Source: Panorpa germanica
Taxonomy: Eukaryota > Arthropoda > Insecta > Mecoptera > Panorpidae
Length of the DNA stretch: 64,000 nucleotides
Assembly (NCBI GenBank): GCA_963678705.1
Contig: OY783220.1
Coordinates: 11,119,001 to 11,183,000, forward strand
Direction of reading: 5' to 3'
Both the position numbers and the translations under genes were made by a program. The notes beneath the pieces were generated by a model. The model had not been told where the DNA came from and did no database searches. It saw nothing but the letters and a program-made list of their open reading frames with translations. The number at the start of each line of letters is the position of its first letter. Within the stretch, counting starts at the first letter, position 1. Positions 39,041 to 53,057 of the stretch are shown in pieces.

Positions 39041-39894
39041 GTTTTATTCTATAAAGTCTAAAGACAATATTGTAAAATAAACAACATCTCATAACTATAT
39101 TTCTTGGTTTTTTTTATTTACAATACATCTGCGTCTTAAATAAAGAAACACGAGTAAGACAATCGCTCTACAATTTTACAAATGTTTCAGAATTCGCCAC
39201 AGCAGCAGTAGCAGCAGCACCAGTACCATAAACATAACCTAACTTTCAGTATAAGGAAACTAATAACAACTTTATTCATATCGCATCGGATAGTATTCGC
39301 ATGAAGTTGGCGTTGGCGTTGGGGGGGGGGGGGGACAAGAGGGTGCTACGGTTATTTGTTGCTGAATTGTAAACACTCCTTGAAGAGTCACATAGTCAAA
39401 TATTGTCACCACATTTGTGATGTTCATACTTGTATATTTGTTGCATATGTAATAACTTCACAAGGGGTGAACCAAACATTCCCTTTTTGTGTGGAACCAA
39501 CCCCCCTCCCCCCTGCCTCGGGATAGCAACAGGGTTATTTGTGATATGAGAATATGTTTGTCTGATTGTGTGAAAAGAGTTTTTTGTTACCAACTTCATG
39601 GTGTGGTTATAGTTGTTATATAGCGCGATGCTAGATAGTAAATAGCTTGAAATACGAGTGTGTGTAAATTAAAAGAGATGACGTACTTAGTTGATATCGT
39701 TATAGTAATATAATTAAGTAATTTGCAATAGCCAACATGTTTATTATAGCAACGTTTTTCTCAATCTGTAAAAGGTTGCACACAGGAATATGCAATATGT
39801 AATGCCGGCAATTTACTCGCGCCGAGACAGGCAATTTTTTTGCAGCATAAATCTTTTGGGTTTGACTCTGAACAGGACATACCCCAGGCCCGGA
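39041..39894. other. Intergenic with a 14-base G run
   Basis: An uninterrupted G run lies at 39321-39334, and a C-rich run at 39500-39515. No gene. Confidence 0.4.
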
Positions 39895-40080
39895 TTTGAC
39901 GGAGTACAGGCGAACCCCTGCCCCGGGCCTCCACAAGAAAGAGGCCTCCATAATAGAGATCAAAGCACTAAATTTTTGAAAGACTTGAGGGAAAAAAATT
40001 GTTTCTTTTATTCAGAAAATATTAGGAGCCATCCGCTCCTTCGTTGCCCCAGGGCATCCACACCTCTAAATCCGGCACTG
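39895..40080. mobile_element. hAT-type MITE, 186 bp
   Basis: The inverted ends are CAGGCCCGGATTTG and TAAATCCGGCACTG. The flanking octamers ACATACCC and GCATACTC agree at six of eight positions, fitting a hAT target duplication. Confidence 0.65.
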
Positions 40081-40794
40081 GCATACTCAATACTCGATCG
40101 AATCGTCTATTTCTTTACTATGACATCTCCGAAATTATGAAACTATATCCTTCTAAGTATAGTTAAGTCTGACAATTAAACTAATTAAGAAAATATAAAA
40201 ATTAAATAACAATAAAAATAATTAATTTTAAATAAGCCAGCATATTATTACAACCCTCGTAAAGACCATATATCATGTCACCCTCCCCTAGCAATAACAC
40301 TAATCGTACAATCAGGCCTAACAATGCTATAATTGCGATAATATCAGACAGAGAAATTCTTTTCATTTTTTCAGCGCAACGTTTAACTCAAATAAATGCG
40401 ATATTATCAATACATATATCAGAGAATCTATTGTTGTGTAAGTATGGGGTGAGAATAAGACAGGAGGGAGTGATAGGAAAGGGTAAGAGGGTAGGGTGGT
40501 TTTAGTGTACCTCCATCAATCACTGTTACATCATTTCTCTTTTCCCCTCTGTAACATTTCCAGTGAACGATCTAGGAACTTGTTCGTTCCAAAATGTTTC
40601 ACTATTCATTCATGGTCCTTCTGTGTGACGGATATGCTGCACTTTGTTGTTTTTCTTCTTTTATTCAATATCGATGAAAGTAAAATACATAATTTTATTA
40701 TGTATTACGTTTAAATAGAGCAGCAACGATACTAGCACAAAGTTGATTGTGGCGAAAAACTTTCATTGGGCAGATTTATGCCATTCTCTTAAGA
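40081..40794. other. Intergenic, nothing assigned
   Basis: A purine-rich tract at 40440-40500 is the only feature. Overlapping open frames are AT-rich. Confidence 0.4.
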
Positions 40795-41018
40795 TTTCTT
40801 ACACCCATAGCAGGTATTAAGAAATTCCTTTCGACCATCTTAGGTATAAAAAGGGTTCACAGAGTTTGTTTTACATTAGACGATAGGATCATGATTTCCT
40901 TTAGGACCAAGGGAGGGTCATATAATAATGTTTACGACGAGACGAGGTTTAATTTACTGTATTTAGTATGAAAAGAGGAGTAAAGATCACTTTCAGGATC
41001 AGGATAGGTCTAAAATTA
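40795..41018 (+). repeat. Dispersed repeat R2, copy 2
   Basis: Same block as 32735-32962, with moderate divergence. Confidence 0.6.
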
Positions 41019-41356
41019 CTGTGACACAGTTAACATTAAAGTAGAACCTTGTTCTCATGATAAAAGCGTGCCACTGTGAAACATCTCCAATACACCATAC
41101 TGAAATTAATCGGCGTTGCAAATGGTCCGTTCCTTTGTGTATTGAAAGAGAGCAACGTATCCAAAATCGTTGCAACCCGGTATCTTGTATGGTGGGTGAG
41201 GAATAGGTCGGGTGGAATGTTGCTAATGAAGTTGTTCAAATAATAAATGTACAAATAATTAAATATGTTAGCAAATGATTAATAAACATTAGGGAATAAA
41301 AAACTGTTAAACCAAAAAATTAATTTTTGTCAAACAATAATATATATAATAATTTT

Positions 41357-42043
41357 GGCTTGTGTTCTATGACTTAATTTCTATAAAAGTGTACTATATA
41401 TTGATAAAGTGGGTTACTAGAACCTCAAATGTTCAATTATTTTTTAATAACTTCTTATATGTTAGGAGATATTAACGATTAAAAAAATCATTTTGTGTCT
41501 TTAATTATTAAAGGGATTCAACGTTGTACAACATTCCAAATGCATGTGACCTCACAATCGCTAGTTGATATCTCTTTTATATAACAGAGCGTAAAAGAGA
41601 TATATGCTTGTCAGAACTCTTACAAGTTTACAGGTTACCAACCTTACAGATCATAAATCTCTGCTATATGTATTTATATACCAACATATCAAATATTATT
41701 TACAGCTATTTCAAGGAACAATAAAATTTCAATATAATGTCTGCCGTAACGGGGTTAAATGAAATAAAAACGTATTATTCTTTGACTTGACTTGATTATT
41801 TCGACTACTAACAGCTACAAAACATAACCACAGCACTGACCTACTCAACAAATAACTCGCGTATACAATGCATTTCACGTCATACAAATGGCCGACCATT
41901 TCTAGCGCTAAAACTACAATTCAAATTTCTAATTACTATATCCGTCAACATTTAGATATTTAATAAAATAGACACGCCAATACACATTTATTAACATCAA
42001 TTTTATTCAACAATTGACCACTAAAAAATGAGGACACAAGCCC
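41357..42043 (+). mobile_element. Family C element, full length
   Basis: The left end GGCTTGTGTTCTATG and right end GAGGACACAAGCCC are inverted. The interior carries GTTTACAGGTTACCAACCTT and TTTCAAGGAACAATAAAATT, as in the other copies. It is 687 bases and non-coding. Confidence 0.8.
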
Positions 42044-42915
42044 ATTAATGATGACAGAGAACATTATTGTTTTTAAATTGTACCATCATTAAATTAGATG
42101 CGTACTAAGCGATTATTATAAACAATCAAAAACTACCCTAGCAGACCCATCTATTACTAACAATAATTAACACCTTACCCAAAGTCTCTAGCCTAAGGTT
42201 ATTTCACCCCTTTTTGGTTCATCAGATTTCAAACTTATTTGGGGTTGAACGTTGAGGGAAACAAAGTGATTAAATACTTTTTTCATCATTTACAAAACAA
42301 AGTTATATAACATGGACACGAACATTGCCGATGTCGAACGAACAAGCTAACCAATATAACCACGATAAATGATTCGGGAACCTTCTAAACTCAAAAAGAA
42401 CATAAATACACTCGTCAAAATGTTGGGAGGTAAAATGGTGTTAAGATGACCGCAACAAAAGCGTACAGCGCCAAATTACACATGTGGTGTTCGGTCAAAC
42501 TAAATTAAATGTTTAGTTTTCGGTAGAACATGAAATTAGAAACATGTTCAAGTTGTTAAAAGTGTTTTAGAAACTTTAAATTAATTTTTAAATTTAACAC
42601 GAACATGTTGCTAACTGCTTAGTAAACTATCTTTTTCATGTTATAAATTGTTTAACTATAAATGGAACTATGAGGTTGCGAATTTAGTAGATCTGGTTTC
42701 CTTTTTATAATTAGTTAAACCGTTGAATTAGTTATAAGTTTGAAAATTAAATATTATGTCTTTAATATAATAAGTTTGGTTAAATGTTAATCGATTTTAA
42801 TTAATTATTTATTACATACTTTTGGCAACATTTAATAAATATTTAAGCAAAATTAGATTAAATCAGGAATAAATTTATTTGGTTTATCTTAATGGGAATA
42901 AATGAAGAAAATTAC
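42044..42915. other. AT-rich DNA without recognised feature
   Basis: No supported frame or repeat. Confidence 0.45.
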
Positions 42916-43005
42916 CTGGATTTGGTATATAAAGCTGATGTTATTGATGAATCCATCTCGTCCGTTGCGGGCGGTGTACCAAGACACACCGCTAAATGGA
43001 CGTTC
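42916..43005 (-). CDS. Candidate 90-base cassette exon, product not recognised
   Basis: On the - strand a run of T ending TTTTTTTAG is followed by 90 bases that end CAAATCCAG, then a donor GTAATTTTC. The sequence is much more GC-balanced than its flanks. Phase 0 reads ERPFSGVSWYTARNGRDGFI and then NNISFIYQIQ. A second frame is also open (NVHLAVCLGTPPATDEMDSS onward), so the frame is unproven. A length divisible by three would suit an alternative exon. No family is recognised. Confidence 0.45.
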
Positions 43006-44221
43006 CTAAAAAAAAAAAGAAAAATTAATTGTGCACAATGGTGAAGATGAATCCATCTCTTTTAAGTGTGTCTGAGGCGAACACGTTATTAATAAACTTT
43101 TATAAGATATATTTGTAGGAGTAGGTTTTATATGTCTCAGGAATTATTGTTAATTTTAATTGGGAAATCTACCTAGTATAGTTTAAAAGGATTCAAAAGG
43201 AATGAATCGCTGCCTTTTATGTATTTCTGTTGATCGTAATTTTTTTCAATCCCTAGTAACAACAGCATTGTGGTAATATATTTTAATATGTTACAATTAA
43301 TTTAAATACTACATGTAAGCTTAACAATATACACAGTGAGTTCTGCCCACTCCAAATAGCAACTGTGTTGGCCGTTATTCCTCCAACGTCATCTATGGAG
43401 TCCATGAGTATATATTATTTCTTTAGATATATATATAGGACACTAACAAATTTTATAAAACAGTAAGTACAATACAAGTTAAAAAACAATTAATAATTTC
43501 TAACCAATTAAGAATACATGTAATTAACAAGCCCTAAACTTCAAATAACATCTCTTTATCAATTAAAGTTAGAAAGATGCATTTAGAAACAATCAATTAC
43601 CCGAGAAGCGAACCGTGACCTTCAATAAAATAACAATTTATAACAAGTAACAAAACAAGCAATGTCATTCCGAAAACGAAAATGAAAAAGAAAATAAAAA
43701 AGAACGAAACTATTCGTGACGTAAGCGATTAAAGTTACGAGTAAATGATTTTCTATATGTGTAGTTTTGTTAGTGTGTGTAATATCAAAGTTTTAATGTA
43801 TTAAGAACTCTCGCAAGAACCCGCGGGGTATGTACTTGATTAGGGTGCAGTAAACGGTTTGTGGTGTATGATAAGTTGCGATTGAATTAGGCGCTTTGTT
43901 ATATTTCTAATTACCCTTTTTAAATGGTTACAAATATTGTTATTAAATTATTATATTGAGATTTTAAAGATATTGTAAGCGCGTAGTATATATATATAGA
44001 TAAAGTTGGCTATTAGGAAATCAAATATATCATTAGTTTTTAATTAGTTATCATAATTTAAAAGATATTAATAATTAAGCTATGCGATTCAAAGCAAGTT
44101 CATCAGCGATTGCTGGTAAATTTTTGTCATACGGTCTGGACCGATATCTACTGAACATTTAATATTTAATGATATTTAATGATTATTTATTTATTTAATG
44201 AATATTTAATGATATACATAG
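43006..44221. other. Intergenic or intronic, nothing assigned
   Basis: The 14-mer GATGAATCCATCTC at 43047 duplicates one inside the candidate exon at 42946. About 43990-44090 faintly resembles family C. Confidence 0.4.
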
Positions 44222-44433
44222 ACAGGGTACCATTCAGTAGGTAGTGGTCTCGTTCGAGAGGCGGGACAATAAAATTTTGTCGTCACGTCACTTCCCTGAT
44301 TTGATCTCAAAACTAACTAAAACAAAACTTTATGTATGAGCCTACACTATAAAAAACAAATCAAAATTTTCTGATTCAAACAATGGGTTTTATTAAGTTT
44401 TGAAAAAAGGTAGTTATGCTGCAGCACCCTGTA
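44222..44433. mobile_element. Possible short element with ACAGGGT/ACCCTGT ends
   Basis: The left end ACAGGGTACC and right end GCACCCTGTA are short inverted ends, as in the elements at 2151 and 21006. The arms are too short to be certain. Confidence 0.35.
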
Positions 44434-44959
44434 TATAACGAGTACATAGGACAATGTTCGTAATATAGATGGAAAATTAGAATCACACGTTAATATCATT
44501 CAAAAATGAAACATATTTTGATATTTAGTGAATCTCAGTATGTTCTTAATGTTATTATGTGAATAATTGGTGATTAGAACATTAGGAACACATCGATCAG
44601 TGCATTGCATCGGTATTCTACAAGGCACATGTCTATCCACTCAACGGTATGATTGCGTTGTGCAAATCAATTGATGATTACCACAAACAATTACGTAATA
44701 CCATCCAATGGGATCAGCCAACGTCTAATGACAGAACCTAATCAAATTAGATCAGAGTAGTGGTGAATGTGAAGCCTTTGCTAGTATCTCTCCCTCTTTA
44801 GGAAGGAACTGCATTGTTATAATGTTATACATTTATAAAATTATAGTACAGAGACTACATCAATTCTAAATTCAACAGTATATGTTTGTTATTGAAAATT
44901 CATTAATTGATAATTGGTCAGACATGCTAATATAGCATTTATATATGTAGAGAGAATGC

Positions 44960-45340
44960 TGGACCTAAAATTGTGTCCAAAATGTGTGCGAAAGAGAGAG
45001 ATATATGATCCTATTTGTTCTCTATGCGCAAGCGTCGAAAGTGACAGTTGTTAAATATGACATTAATTGATGTAGAATAATGTAGATATGTATAAATATA
45101 AATAAACTATATATAAATATAAATACAGTGACATCTATGGCGTTCATGAGTATATGTTTTCACTGAACGGTCACTGTTTTACCGACAGACAAGCTCTGTG
45201 CCAACTAAAGAAATATGATTTCTTTACATATTTAATATTTATTAAATCTAGACAGCTGTCACTTTCGACGCATGCGCATAGAGAACAAATAGGAACATAT
45301 ACCTTTCTCTCTCGCACGCATCTTGGACACAGTTTTATTC
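44960..45340. mobile_element. Fold-back element with arms of about 85 bp
   Basis: Left arm 44972-45055 and right arm 45243-45338 are reverse complements around CGAAAGTGACAG, AGAACAAATAGGA and the TCTCTCTCGCAC block. The interior 45120-45240 recurs in reverse at 33707-33800. Confidence 0.7.
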
Positions 45341-45370
45341 TATAGGAAACATAGGTTATTCACTCTTGTT

Positions 45371-45901
45371 GACGTGTCTATTTTATTAAATATCTAAATG
45401 TTGACGGAGATATAGCAATTAAAAGTTTGAATTGTAGTTTTAGCGCTAGAAATGGTTGGCCTTATTTGTATGACGTGAAATGCATTTTAACGTCAGATAT
45501 TTGTTGAGTAGGTCAGTGCTGTGGTAATGTTCTGTAGCTGTGGGTAGTCAAATAATCAAGTCAAATCAAAGAATAATAAGTTTTTATTTTATTTAACCCT
45601 GTTAAGGCAGACATAGTATTGAAATTTGATTGTTCCTTTAAATAGCTATAAATAATATTTGATATGTAAATACATATAGCAGAGATTTACGAGCTGTAAG
45701 GTTGGTAACCTGTAAACTTGTCAGATGCATTAAGAATGTTGTACAAAGTTGAATTCCTTTAATAATTAAAGAGACAAAATGACTTTTTTAATTGTTAATA
45801 TCTCTTAACATATAAGGAGTTATTAAAAAATAATTGAACATTTGAGGTTCTAGTAACCCACTTTATCAATATATAGATATTAAGACATAGGACACAAGCC
45901 C
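45371..45901 (-). mobile_element. Family C element, left end truncated
   Basis: The right edge GGACACAAGCCC is the family terminus. The left edge begins at GACGTGTCTATTTTATTAAA, just after the fold-back element, lacking the first terminus. Confidence 0.75.
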
Positions 45902-46440
45902 ATTCTACATGCAGTATTCTAAGTTTTTATTCTGAATTATAAATAAAAATATACTAAACTGTATTTCTAACAGATTAAGAAGAACCTAAGGCTAGGAGAT
46001 TACTTCTGTTATAACTAGACTCTGTATTAGGTTTTAGTTTATATCGTTGCCGCATTCTCCACTTGCACCGACCTCTGGTGTATTCAAAGGCTAGAATCAA
46101 TAAGTCCACTGACCGCATATTGGTCCACACATCTGCATATTGCACGCGTGACCACGACGCGGCTTCAACGTAGCTCTACGGCTCTACGACCGCTACGGCT
46201 ACACGCTACGAGTTTAAAGTCAATGGCACAGAGATGAATGGCAAATGGCGATTTGATACATTACTCGTATCTCCCACCTCGTTAGCTTGTGGAAATGCTT
46301 TTAATTGCTTACGTAATAGGTACATATTACAATGTTCTATACCTATAACCAATAACCTCAGGTAATCAACACTGAATAGTACCGTGCAATTTATTATTGG
46401 TTACAAAAAGAGACAATATATTGTAACTGTGTATAGAGTT
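45902..46440. other. Intergenic with a CTACGGCT-type patch
   Basis: A patch at 46160-46215 repeats GCTCTACG and CTACGGCTAC variants, similar to one at 63780-63830. No gene. Confidence 0.4.
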
Positions 46441-47113
46441 GAAAACGATAAAGAAGAAGCATATTTTCGCTAATGTGTTTTGATGACACTGTTAATATGT
46501 AATTATTTCTATAATTACTACATGATAAAATGACATTTGAAGAATACTTTGCGAAATTTTCATAGATAAATTTATAGAAATGAGGCATTGACAGCGAATC
46601 TCCGCAGACGTCACAAAAAAAAGTAACATTGCGGTGCCACTCATAACTCATCACTGGATTTTCTAAAATCGAAAAACCAAAAAGATTTCATCAATTAATA
46701 AGTTTCTGCAGGTAACGCTGTCGAGTTTCTCTTCTTTTATTGAGTTTTCAATTTTTTAAAGCACTTAAAAGTCAAAATACCGATTTTTAATGAAAAAAAA
46801 TCAGAAACTTTGGTATTTTAAAATACGTTAAAATTAAAAAAATTAAAAAAAACTCTACGTTACCTCGGCATTTATGTAAAGAAAAAGTGTGCAAGATTTC
46901 AAAAGAATCAGTCCAGTAGATTTTGAGCTAGAGAGGACACCGACTCTGGAAAAGCTATGTGTGAGAAACCGCATTTAAAAGTTTCAAAGTAACACGAAAC
47001 CAGACCAGAGAGGTGAAGACTTAAAACTCTATATCTCCGACAGTTTTACTCCAATCGACTTCAAATTTTTACGCAATAAACTTAATATGTTGTACAATAA
47101 TATAAATAAATAA
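46441..47113 (+). mobile_element. Family D element, full length
   Basis: The copy has all family landmarks. The core is slightly eroded on its right arm (CTCTACGTTACC). The complement strand of the left third is open for more than 80 codons. Confidence 0.8.
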
Positions 47114-49628
47114 GAGAAAATGAAAATCATAGAATTTGAGGTTAGACTCAGCAAACAAATTTAAATTACCTCACTTCCTAAACATATAACTGGTATTTGA
47201 GCATTTATCTCTGTGAGCACGTATGATATATGCTATAATACATTGCTTATAAAATAATAAAAATATAAAAGAAATATAAATACTTTTGAAAGAGATTATT
47301 AAGCATAAGTGATCTCATTAGAAAGCTGCTTATTTTTTGTGTGTTTGTATGTGTGTTTTTCCAGTAAAATTAAATATAAGTATCCTTTGCTTATGTCAAA
47401 CAATTCCAATGATGATAATTGCGTATACAGGGGCTTTACGTACGTTACTAACCCCCATGCCTCCGCCCTTACTACCGTGGTTAAATGTGTTGGAATCCCC
47501 GACATACGAGAACGGGTGGTTCAATGGGTGGTGCGTATTTCGCAATATGTATGTGTTTATTCGTGTTTACGTGTGTTTGTTTCTGAGTGGAGGTATTTGT
47601 CTAACTTCGTACGTGGACTGTAGTGATACACATATTGCTATACATTTGAAAGCCTTCGCATCCTACGATCCTACGATCCTACGATGCTGCGATCCTCGAT
47701 CCCATCCATGGTGTTGGAGCGAAATGTCTTGATCCCCATCTGAGTCACAATGATAACGGTACGGCTTAGACACATAGGCGCATCTGAACGGGTGATTTCT
47801 AACCTCTAACCTGACACCAGTTTTTGAATCATGATTATTATCTGCAATACTTGGAACTCGTCGAACACATATTGAAGCTATTTAAAATTACAGAACACGT
47901 AAATAGTGAAGTAATGGATAATAATGATGAGGAGGAAGAGGAGTGAAACTACTTTGAACTGAAGGTGGCTTAAGTAACCGCTAAAAAAGGAGGGATTGAA
48001 AGTAGGATGATGAGCTTTTGACCTTCGTCATAGTTAAAAGATATTTACAAGCTTTACAAACAAAACAATTATCTTTAGGATTCTCTCACACTCTCAATAG
48101 ACTACTTGCACCCTCCGACTTTCTCAAAAGAAGATTGTGTTGGTATATTGATAAAGTTTCATCTCATTATAAAGTGTGCTAATAACTAAAAACTAAAAAA
48201 ATACAAAACTTTATAAAAAGTACCTAAAATGTCCTTAAACAATAAATGATTACTCCTTCAGTACGTCTCTTTAGTCTTTCTCTAGTTTTGCCTACATCTT
48301 CATGTCTTGCTTTACCGAATTTTAAAGCATATATTTTTCTTCACTGTACCTATTACTCTTTATCGTTGTTTCGTTTCGTTTCCATTTTTAACTCATTTCT
48401 TCTTCTTTCTACTTTCATCATTCTCCTCCTACTTTCTCTACAGACCTTCAACAAACCTTTACCCGCTTTTCCACCGATATTTCTTTTTGTTACACCTTTG
48501 TTTACGAAGTTCCAGTATTCCATTTTCTAAATCCTATCTTTTCTGAAACAACTTTCGCTTAATTTCATGTCCATGGCTCCTTCACATCTGTTATTTTTTT
48601 ATACAATTTTTTTGTTATTTAGAATACAGTATTATTACAGTGGTAGTACGGACGCCACTGGACTGAGGTTTTGTGCTCGCTCGACCTGGCCCACGGCTCG
48701 CGGCTCAGTGGCTCACGGCACCAGGATTCGCGGCCGGGTTTGTCCGCTAGACTGACTTCAAATCTAGTCGCCTAAATCCAATAGCGCTTTCAGTGTTGCT
48801 TTGGGCTTCACATATATTTACCCATACATTCAAATATCTCTACAATGTAAACACACATTCGTTTCTGTGTGTATATGTGAACAAGATACAATAAATACTA
48901 GACAAAATTTTCCACTTTTGTTTTAATAAGTTTCTGAATGGAAAATCACATCCTATTTATTTTGCATTTATTGTTTGAAACGCATTGTTGGCTGTTCTCA
49001 CAGAGACAAAAGTGTTTTTATTTAAAACACATGCAATAAATTAGTTCACTTGGGTATTTTGTAATTTAATTTTCCAGGTCCACAGTTTTCGTTTTGTAAT
49101 TAATTTTTATGTTTGCATATCCAAACGACTGCGCGAACACCGACACCAACTCGAACGCCAACCCGAACGACGAGAGCATTGTTGAAACCGGAAAGCTTTT
49201 GCATTCAGAAGATAAGACTTACCGGTTCTGGATAAGTCTTCTTTCGAGATAAAATTATTTATCATCAGTTAAGGATGTGGGTTGTGTTTTTCTATGGAAG
49301 TGAGACAAGGCCTGTGACAATAAAACAAGATAAAAGAATAATGTTTGGTCAAAAGAAAATCTGGAGAAGGGTTATTTGGGAATAAACAGTGAAAGAGAAA
49401 TGAAGATATTGTGGATAGTGGATTTCTTCAACCAAAAACAAATATATTACACAAGGGGGTGGGAGAAGGTATACCTCAAAGTTTACAAAAAAAGTAATAA
49501 TAGTAAAAGCAAATAATTTATGTGAGTATCTTATAGAAATACTCGTATATGATGCGTTTATATTTGGGAAATATGTAGAACTAATTTAGTCCGGATAATA
49601 TGATGTTAATATAAGTGTCCTTAAAGGG
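47114..49628. other. Intergenic, several overlapping open frames
   Basis: Frames overlap in both directions at 47299-47732, so none is trusted. 48246-48546 is pyrimidine-rich. 48080-48180 faintly resembles the element at 59913. A CTCGCGG-type GC patch is at 48660-48745. CCTACGATCCTACGATCC is a short tandem at 47662-47690. Confidence 0.35.
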
Positions 49629-49705
49629 GGAGTAAGGTCAAAAATATAAAAAAGCATATTTTCGATAATGTTTTTTGCGAATTATTTGTATAATTACTAC
49701 CTCAG
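49629..49705 (+). repeat. Family D stub (left end only)
   Basis: AGCATATTTTCGATAATGTT and the TAATTACTAC motif match the left 80 bases of family D, then the homology stops. Confidence 0.6.
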
Positions 49706-52700
49706 CCACATAGAAAACTTTTAAACCATTTTTTTCTTAAAATAAAGTATCAAATTAATTAACCAAGGAATGGAATGTGTTACTAAACTAATAAACCATA
49801 GCTTGCGGGAAACTAATGCAGATAAGTCTTGCAACAATTATACAATAATAATAGTAATAGCTTTGTTAAAGTGTATTCCATCCTATCCTATCCTATGCTG
49901 CTCTATTATATGAGTGTGTATGCTATATGTTGACTATTAAACTTTGCTCTAATCTCAAATGTTCTAAGTCATTGGTTAGGATAGTTAATTCCAAGGGTGG
50001 ATTCTGGATATTTATTGCAGAGTACGGTAGCTTTATTACTTGTACTCAAGTAGTCTATATTAATAGCTATCTACAAATCTGAATAAGCACTGCTTTGTGA
50101 TACTCGATTATTGGTCAATAAAGATAAACACTTCGTTGTCTAATGCTGGGTTACTTATTTCAGATAAGTGAATATTTGATTTTTTTTTTAAATTTATAAA
50201 TTGTTTTCACATAAACTAGGATTCTACTAAAACAATAAGGGAAAGTTAAAAGGAAAATCTATTAATTCCGTCCAACATAAACAGATGGCGAGGGGGAAAT
50301 GTGACATGTCACAATTGTTCTACGCATGATCGTTGATGCCCCATTATTCGTAAAGTCATTTTTTTGAAACAGGCATGTATAATTATTATTAATATAATTT
50401 AACAATTTGAAATATTGAACTATAAGCACTATTAATCTGGAATTACGTATATACTTTCACAATATTGTTGTTACTATAGAATGAAACAAATTCCGTTCAA
50501 AACAATTTAAAAGTTTATTAGTATAAATTCTTTTCACAACAGGCATACGACTACTTAGAAGAGAACGATTCATTCCTTTTGAATCTTTTCATACTATAGA
50601 TTTCCTAATTAAAATTAACAATAATTACCAGGACAAATAAAGTGTAATCCTAAACATTTATATACAACAATTACTCCTAAAACCATCTTCCATTTCCATT
50701 AGGGTTCATTTTAAATACTAATATTTAAAGCACTAATATTTATAATAATATTAGGAACTAATTGATTATTAATCAATACATTTCTTATATTTTTAGTACA
50801 TTTTCTTGGCATTATAAAAAGTAGATTACCAAAATGACGTCACACTGTGATTTTCCGCGCAACGACTTAAAAGTTGCAGAATTCCATGCTAGAGCCGGCA
50901 TTTAACAATAGTTGTACTTCCACCGGACTTCAAGGCTTGAAACTCCAAACATTCATTGTATGTTTGTTCCCGTATGTAGTGGTACACAAGCAGATACGTC
51001 ACTATCTTCTCTTAACAATATAACATTATTTTGGTGTCTCTTTAGAATGTCTTTTATACACAACGTTACAACTAGAACATTTCACATCTCTCAACCAACA
51101 AAATTTATATTAAAACTATATCACTCACGCTTCCCTTCTCTTCTCTACATCTCCTCCTCCCTATTCGCCACCGCTCCATACTCCGTGAATACTTGCAAAC
51201 ACATGTGGAACACTGATATCATTTATAAGATGACAATTGAAAGCTTAAATTCAAAAGCTCAAAAGCACATTGTATGAATACTAGCACAGTGAATTGTGCT
51301 TTTGTTAAAAATATTATTTGTTGCATTGCATTGCATAAGTAAAGTTACTTTTATAGTAAAAGTATATTTTTATACACGGTGTTGCTCAGTAAAAGGAACC
51401 TTTACACCAAAACTTCCTTTACATTATAGATACCCGTGCGAAAGCTCTAACGAATTAATTGTATAAATGATAATCTGTTAGCTAAACAAAAAGCAAAGAT
51501 GTAACCTTACATTTATGTAATATTTGTGGTAATATTTAATCTAAAAAGAGCTTACTTTATACTTACTTAAAAACCTTTTATTCCTTAATATTTTATAATC
51601 CGTAAAAGGATCTTCTTAAGAAGTTTTAATGGGTAAAAACGGAGACTGTTTTGAAAAAGCCAAAAAACAGGTCATAAAACATTGTATATTTGGTAAAATT
51701 GTTAACGTAACAGGTAAAGGAGTATACTATGTTTTGTGGGTAATGATTAAAATTACTTGGATATCCTTTGGAAAATAAAGAAGGAATTGTATTAGAGTAC
51801 CTAGCTACAAAACGACTATTCTTATAGTGGCTTGGCGTAGCACAAAAATGTTGTACAACTCACGTTTCTTACTTATGATGCAGTGAATGAATAAATGAAG
51901 GGCCACAAACCGTATTACCAATTTCCAATAGCTAAAAGTGAATTTATTTATGCTAAGCTCATTATTATAATTAAATAAAAAGCAAAACCATTTTATTAAT
52001 TAAATAACTACACAAGAATAAGTTGAAAATAAGATTTCTCTTTTCCAGTTCGTCTCTGCATTGTATCATATCACATAAACTTGGTCTGCCTGTTTCACTA
52101 GAATCCAACTTTAATAATATTGTAGAATCAATTAGGGTTCTCTGTTTACTTGCTAAATATTTGTATTTTTATAAAATCAATAAACGATATTAAATTACAG
52201 CCTATTAAACTGAGCGACAGTTACATTTTAGTAAAAAAAAAGAAAATAGCTTTTTTCTCTTTATAAAATGTCAATCAAAATATATTTGCTTGTTTAGTCA
52301 TATTTATATAGAAGAAATGTATTGTCACTGTTAACAGAATATCAATGTTAGTGAAATACTTGGAGGGAGGGGGGATTGCATGAAGGTTAAGTCTACAGAG
52401 AAATTAACTAAATCTATGGAAATTAAAAAGTCATAATGAATCTTTTACAGATTTGTTTCTATCTAGTCCTTATTCTCTTTTGTTTTGCATTATTTTACAT
52501 GAACACCTATTGCATTTTTCTTGTCATTATTTTTTCCACACTATAGAATACAAAAGCACTGTCAAGATGTATTGGGACGTAAAATCACTTACGACATTTA
52601 AATAGAAAATATCGCGCTAAAAATATATCTACAAAGTCAAATAAGGTTTGTAAGGTAGCCTTTGAAACACGGAACTACTTCCGCTACACACCGTATGTGC

Positions 52701-53057
52701 ATTTTCAAATAAAAAGTGGCTTTTATCTTTTGAAAGTAAACGAACCAATTCAGAAAGTAAAAAGCTTGTTTCACACTGGAAGAGACTACTTGCGACCTCC
52801 AACTCTTTAAGTAGGGTGTACTTATAATAACACAGTTTATCGTGCGATAAAGTTTCTCTTTAATGTTTATCAATACACCATTGTATCAAAGAAGTCGTAG
52901 TATGGTTCATACGTATGTAGATCAAAGTACAGAAGGACAGGATTTATTATTTTCAATACATTAGTAGCCTATTTCAGTATCGGAGCAGTCTTAAGCTGAC
53001 AGATTATAATTAAAAACATAATTTTCATAATGGTATTCAAATCAATTTCTATCGATT

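Noticed and set aside
47309-47732. Overlapping open frames of 104 and 131 codons
   Set aside because: Two + frames and one - frame compete, starts are poor, and no homology is recognised.
48246-48546. Two overlapping hydrophobic open frames on +
   Set aside because: The region is a T/C-rich stretch that gives Phe/Leu/Ser in any frame; no splice support or motif.
50912-51277. 121-codon frame on +
   Set aside because: It starts at TTG, lacks an ATG context or splice signals, and shows no recognisable motif.
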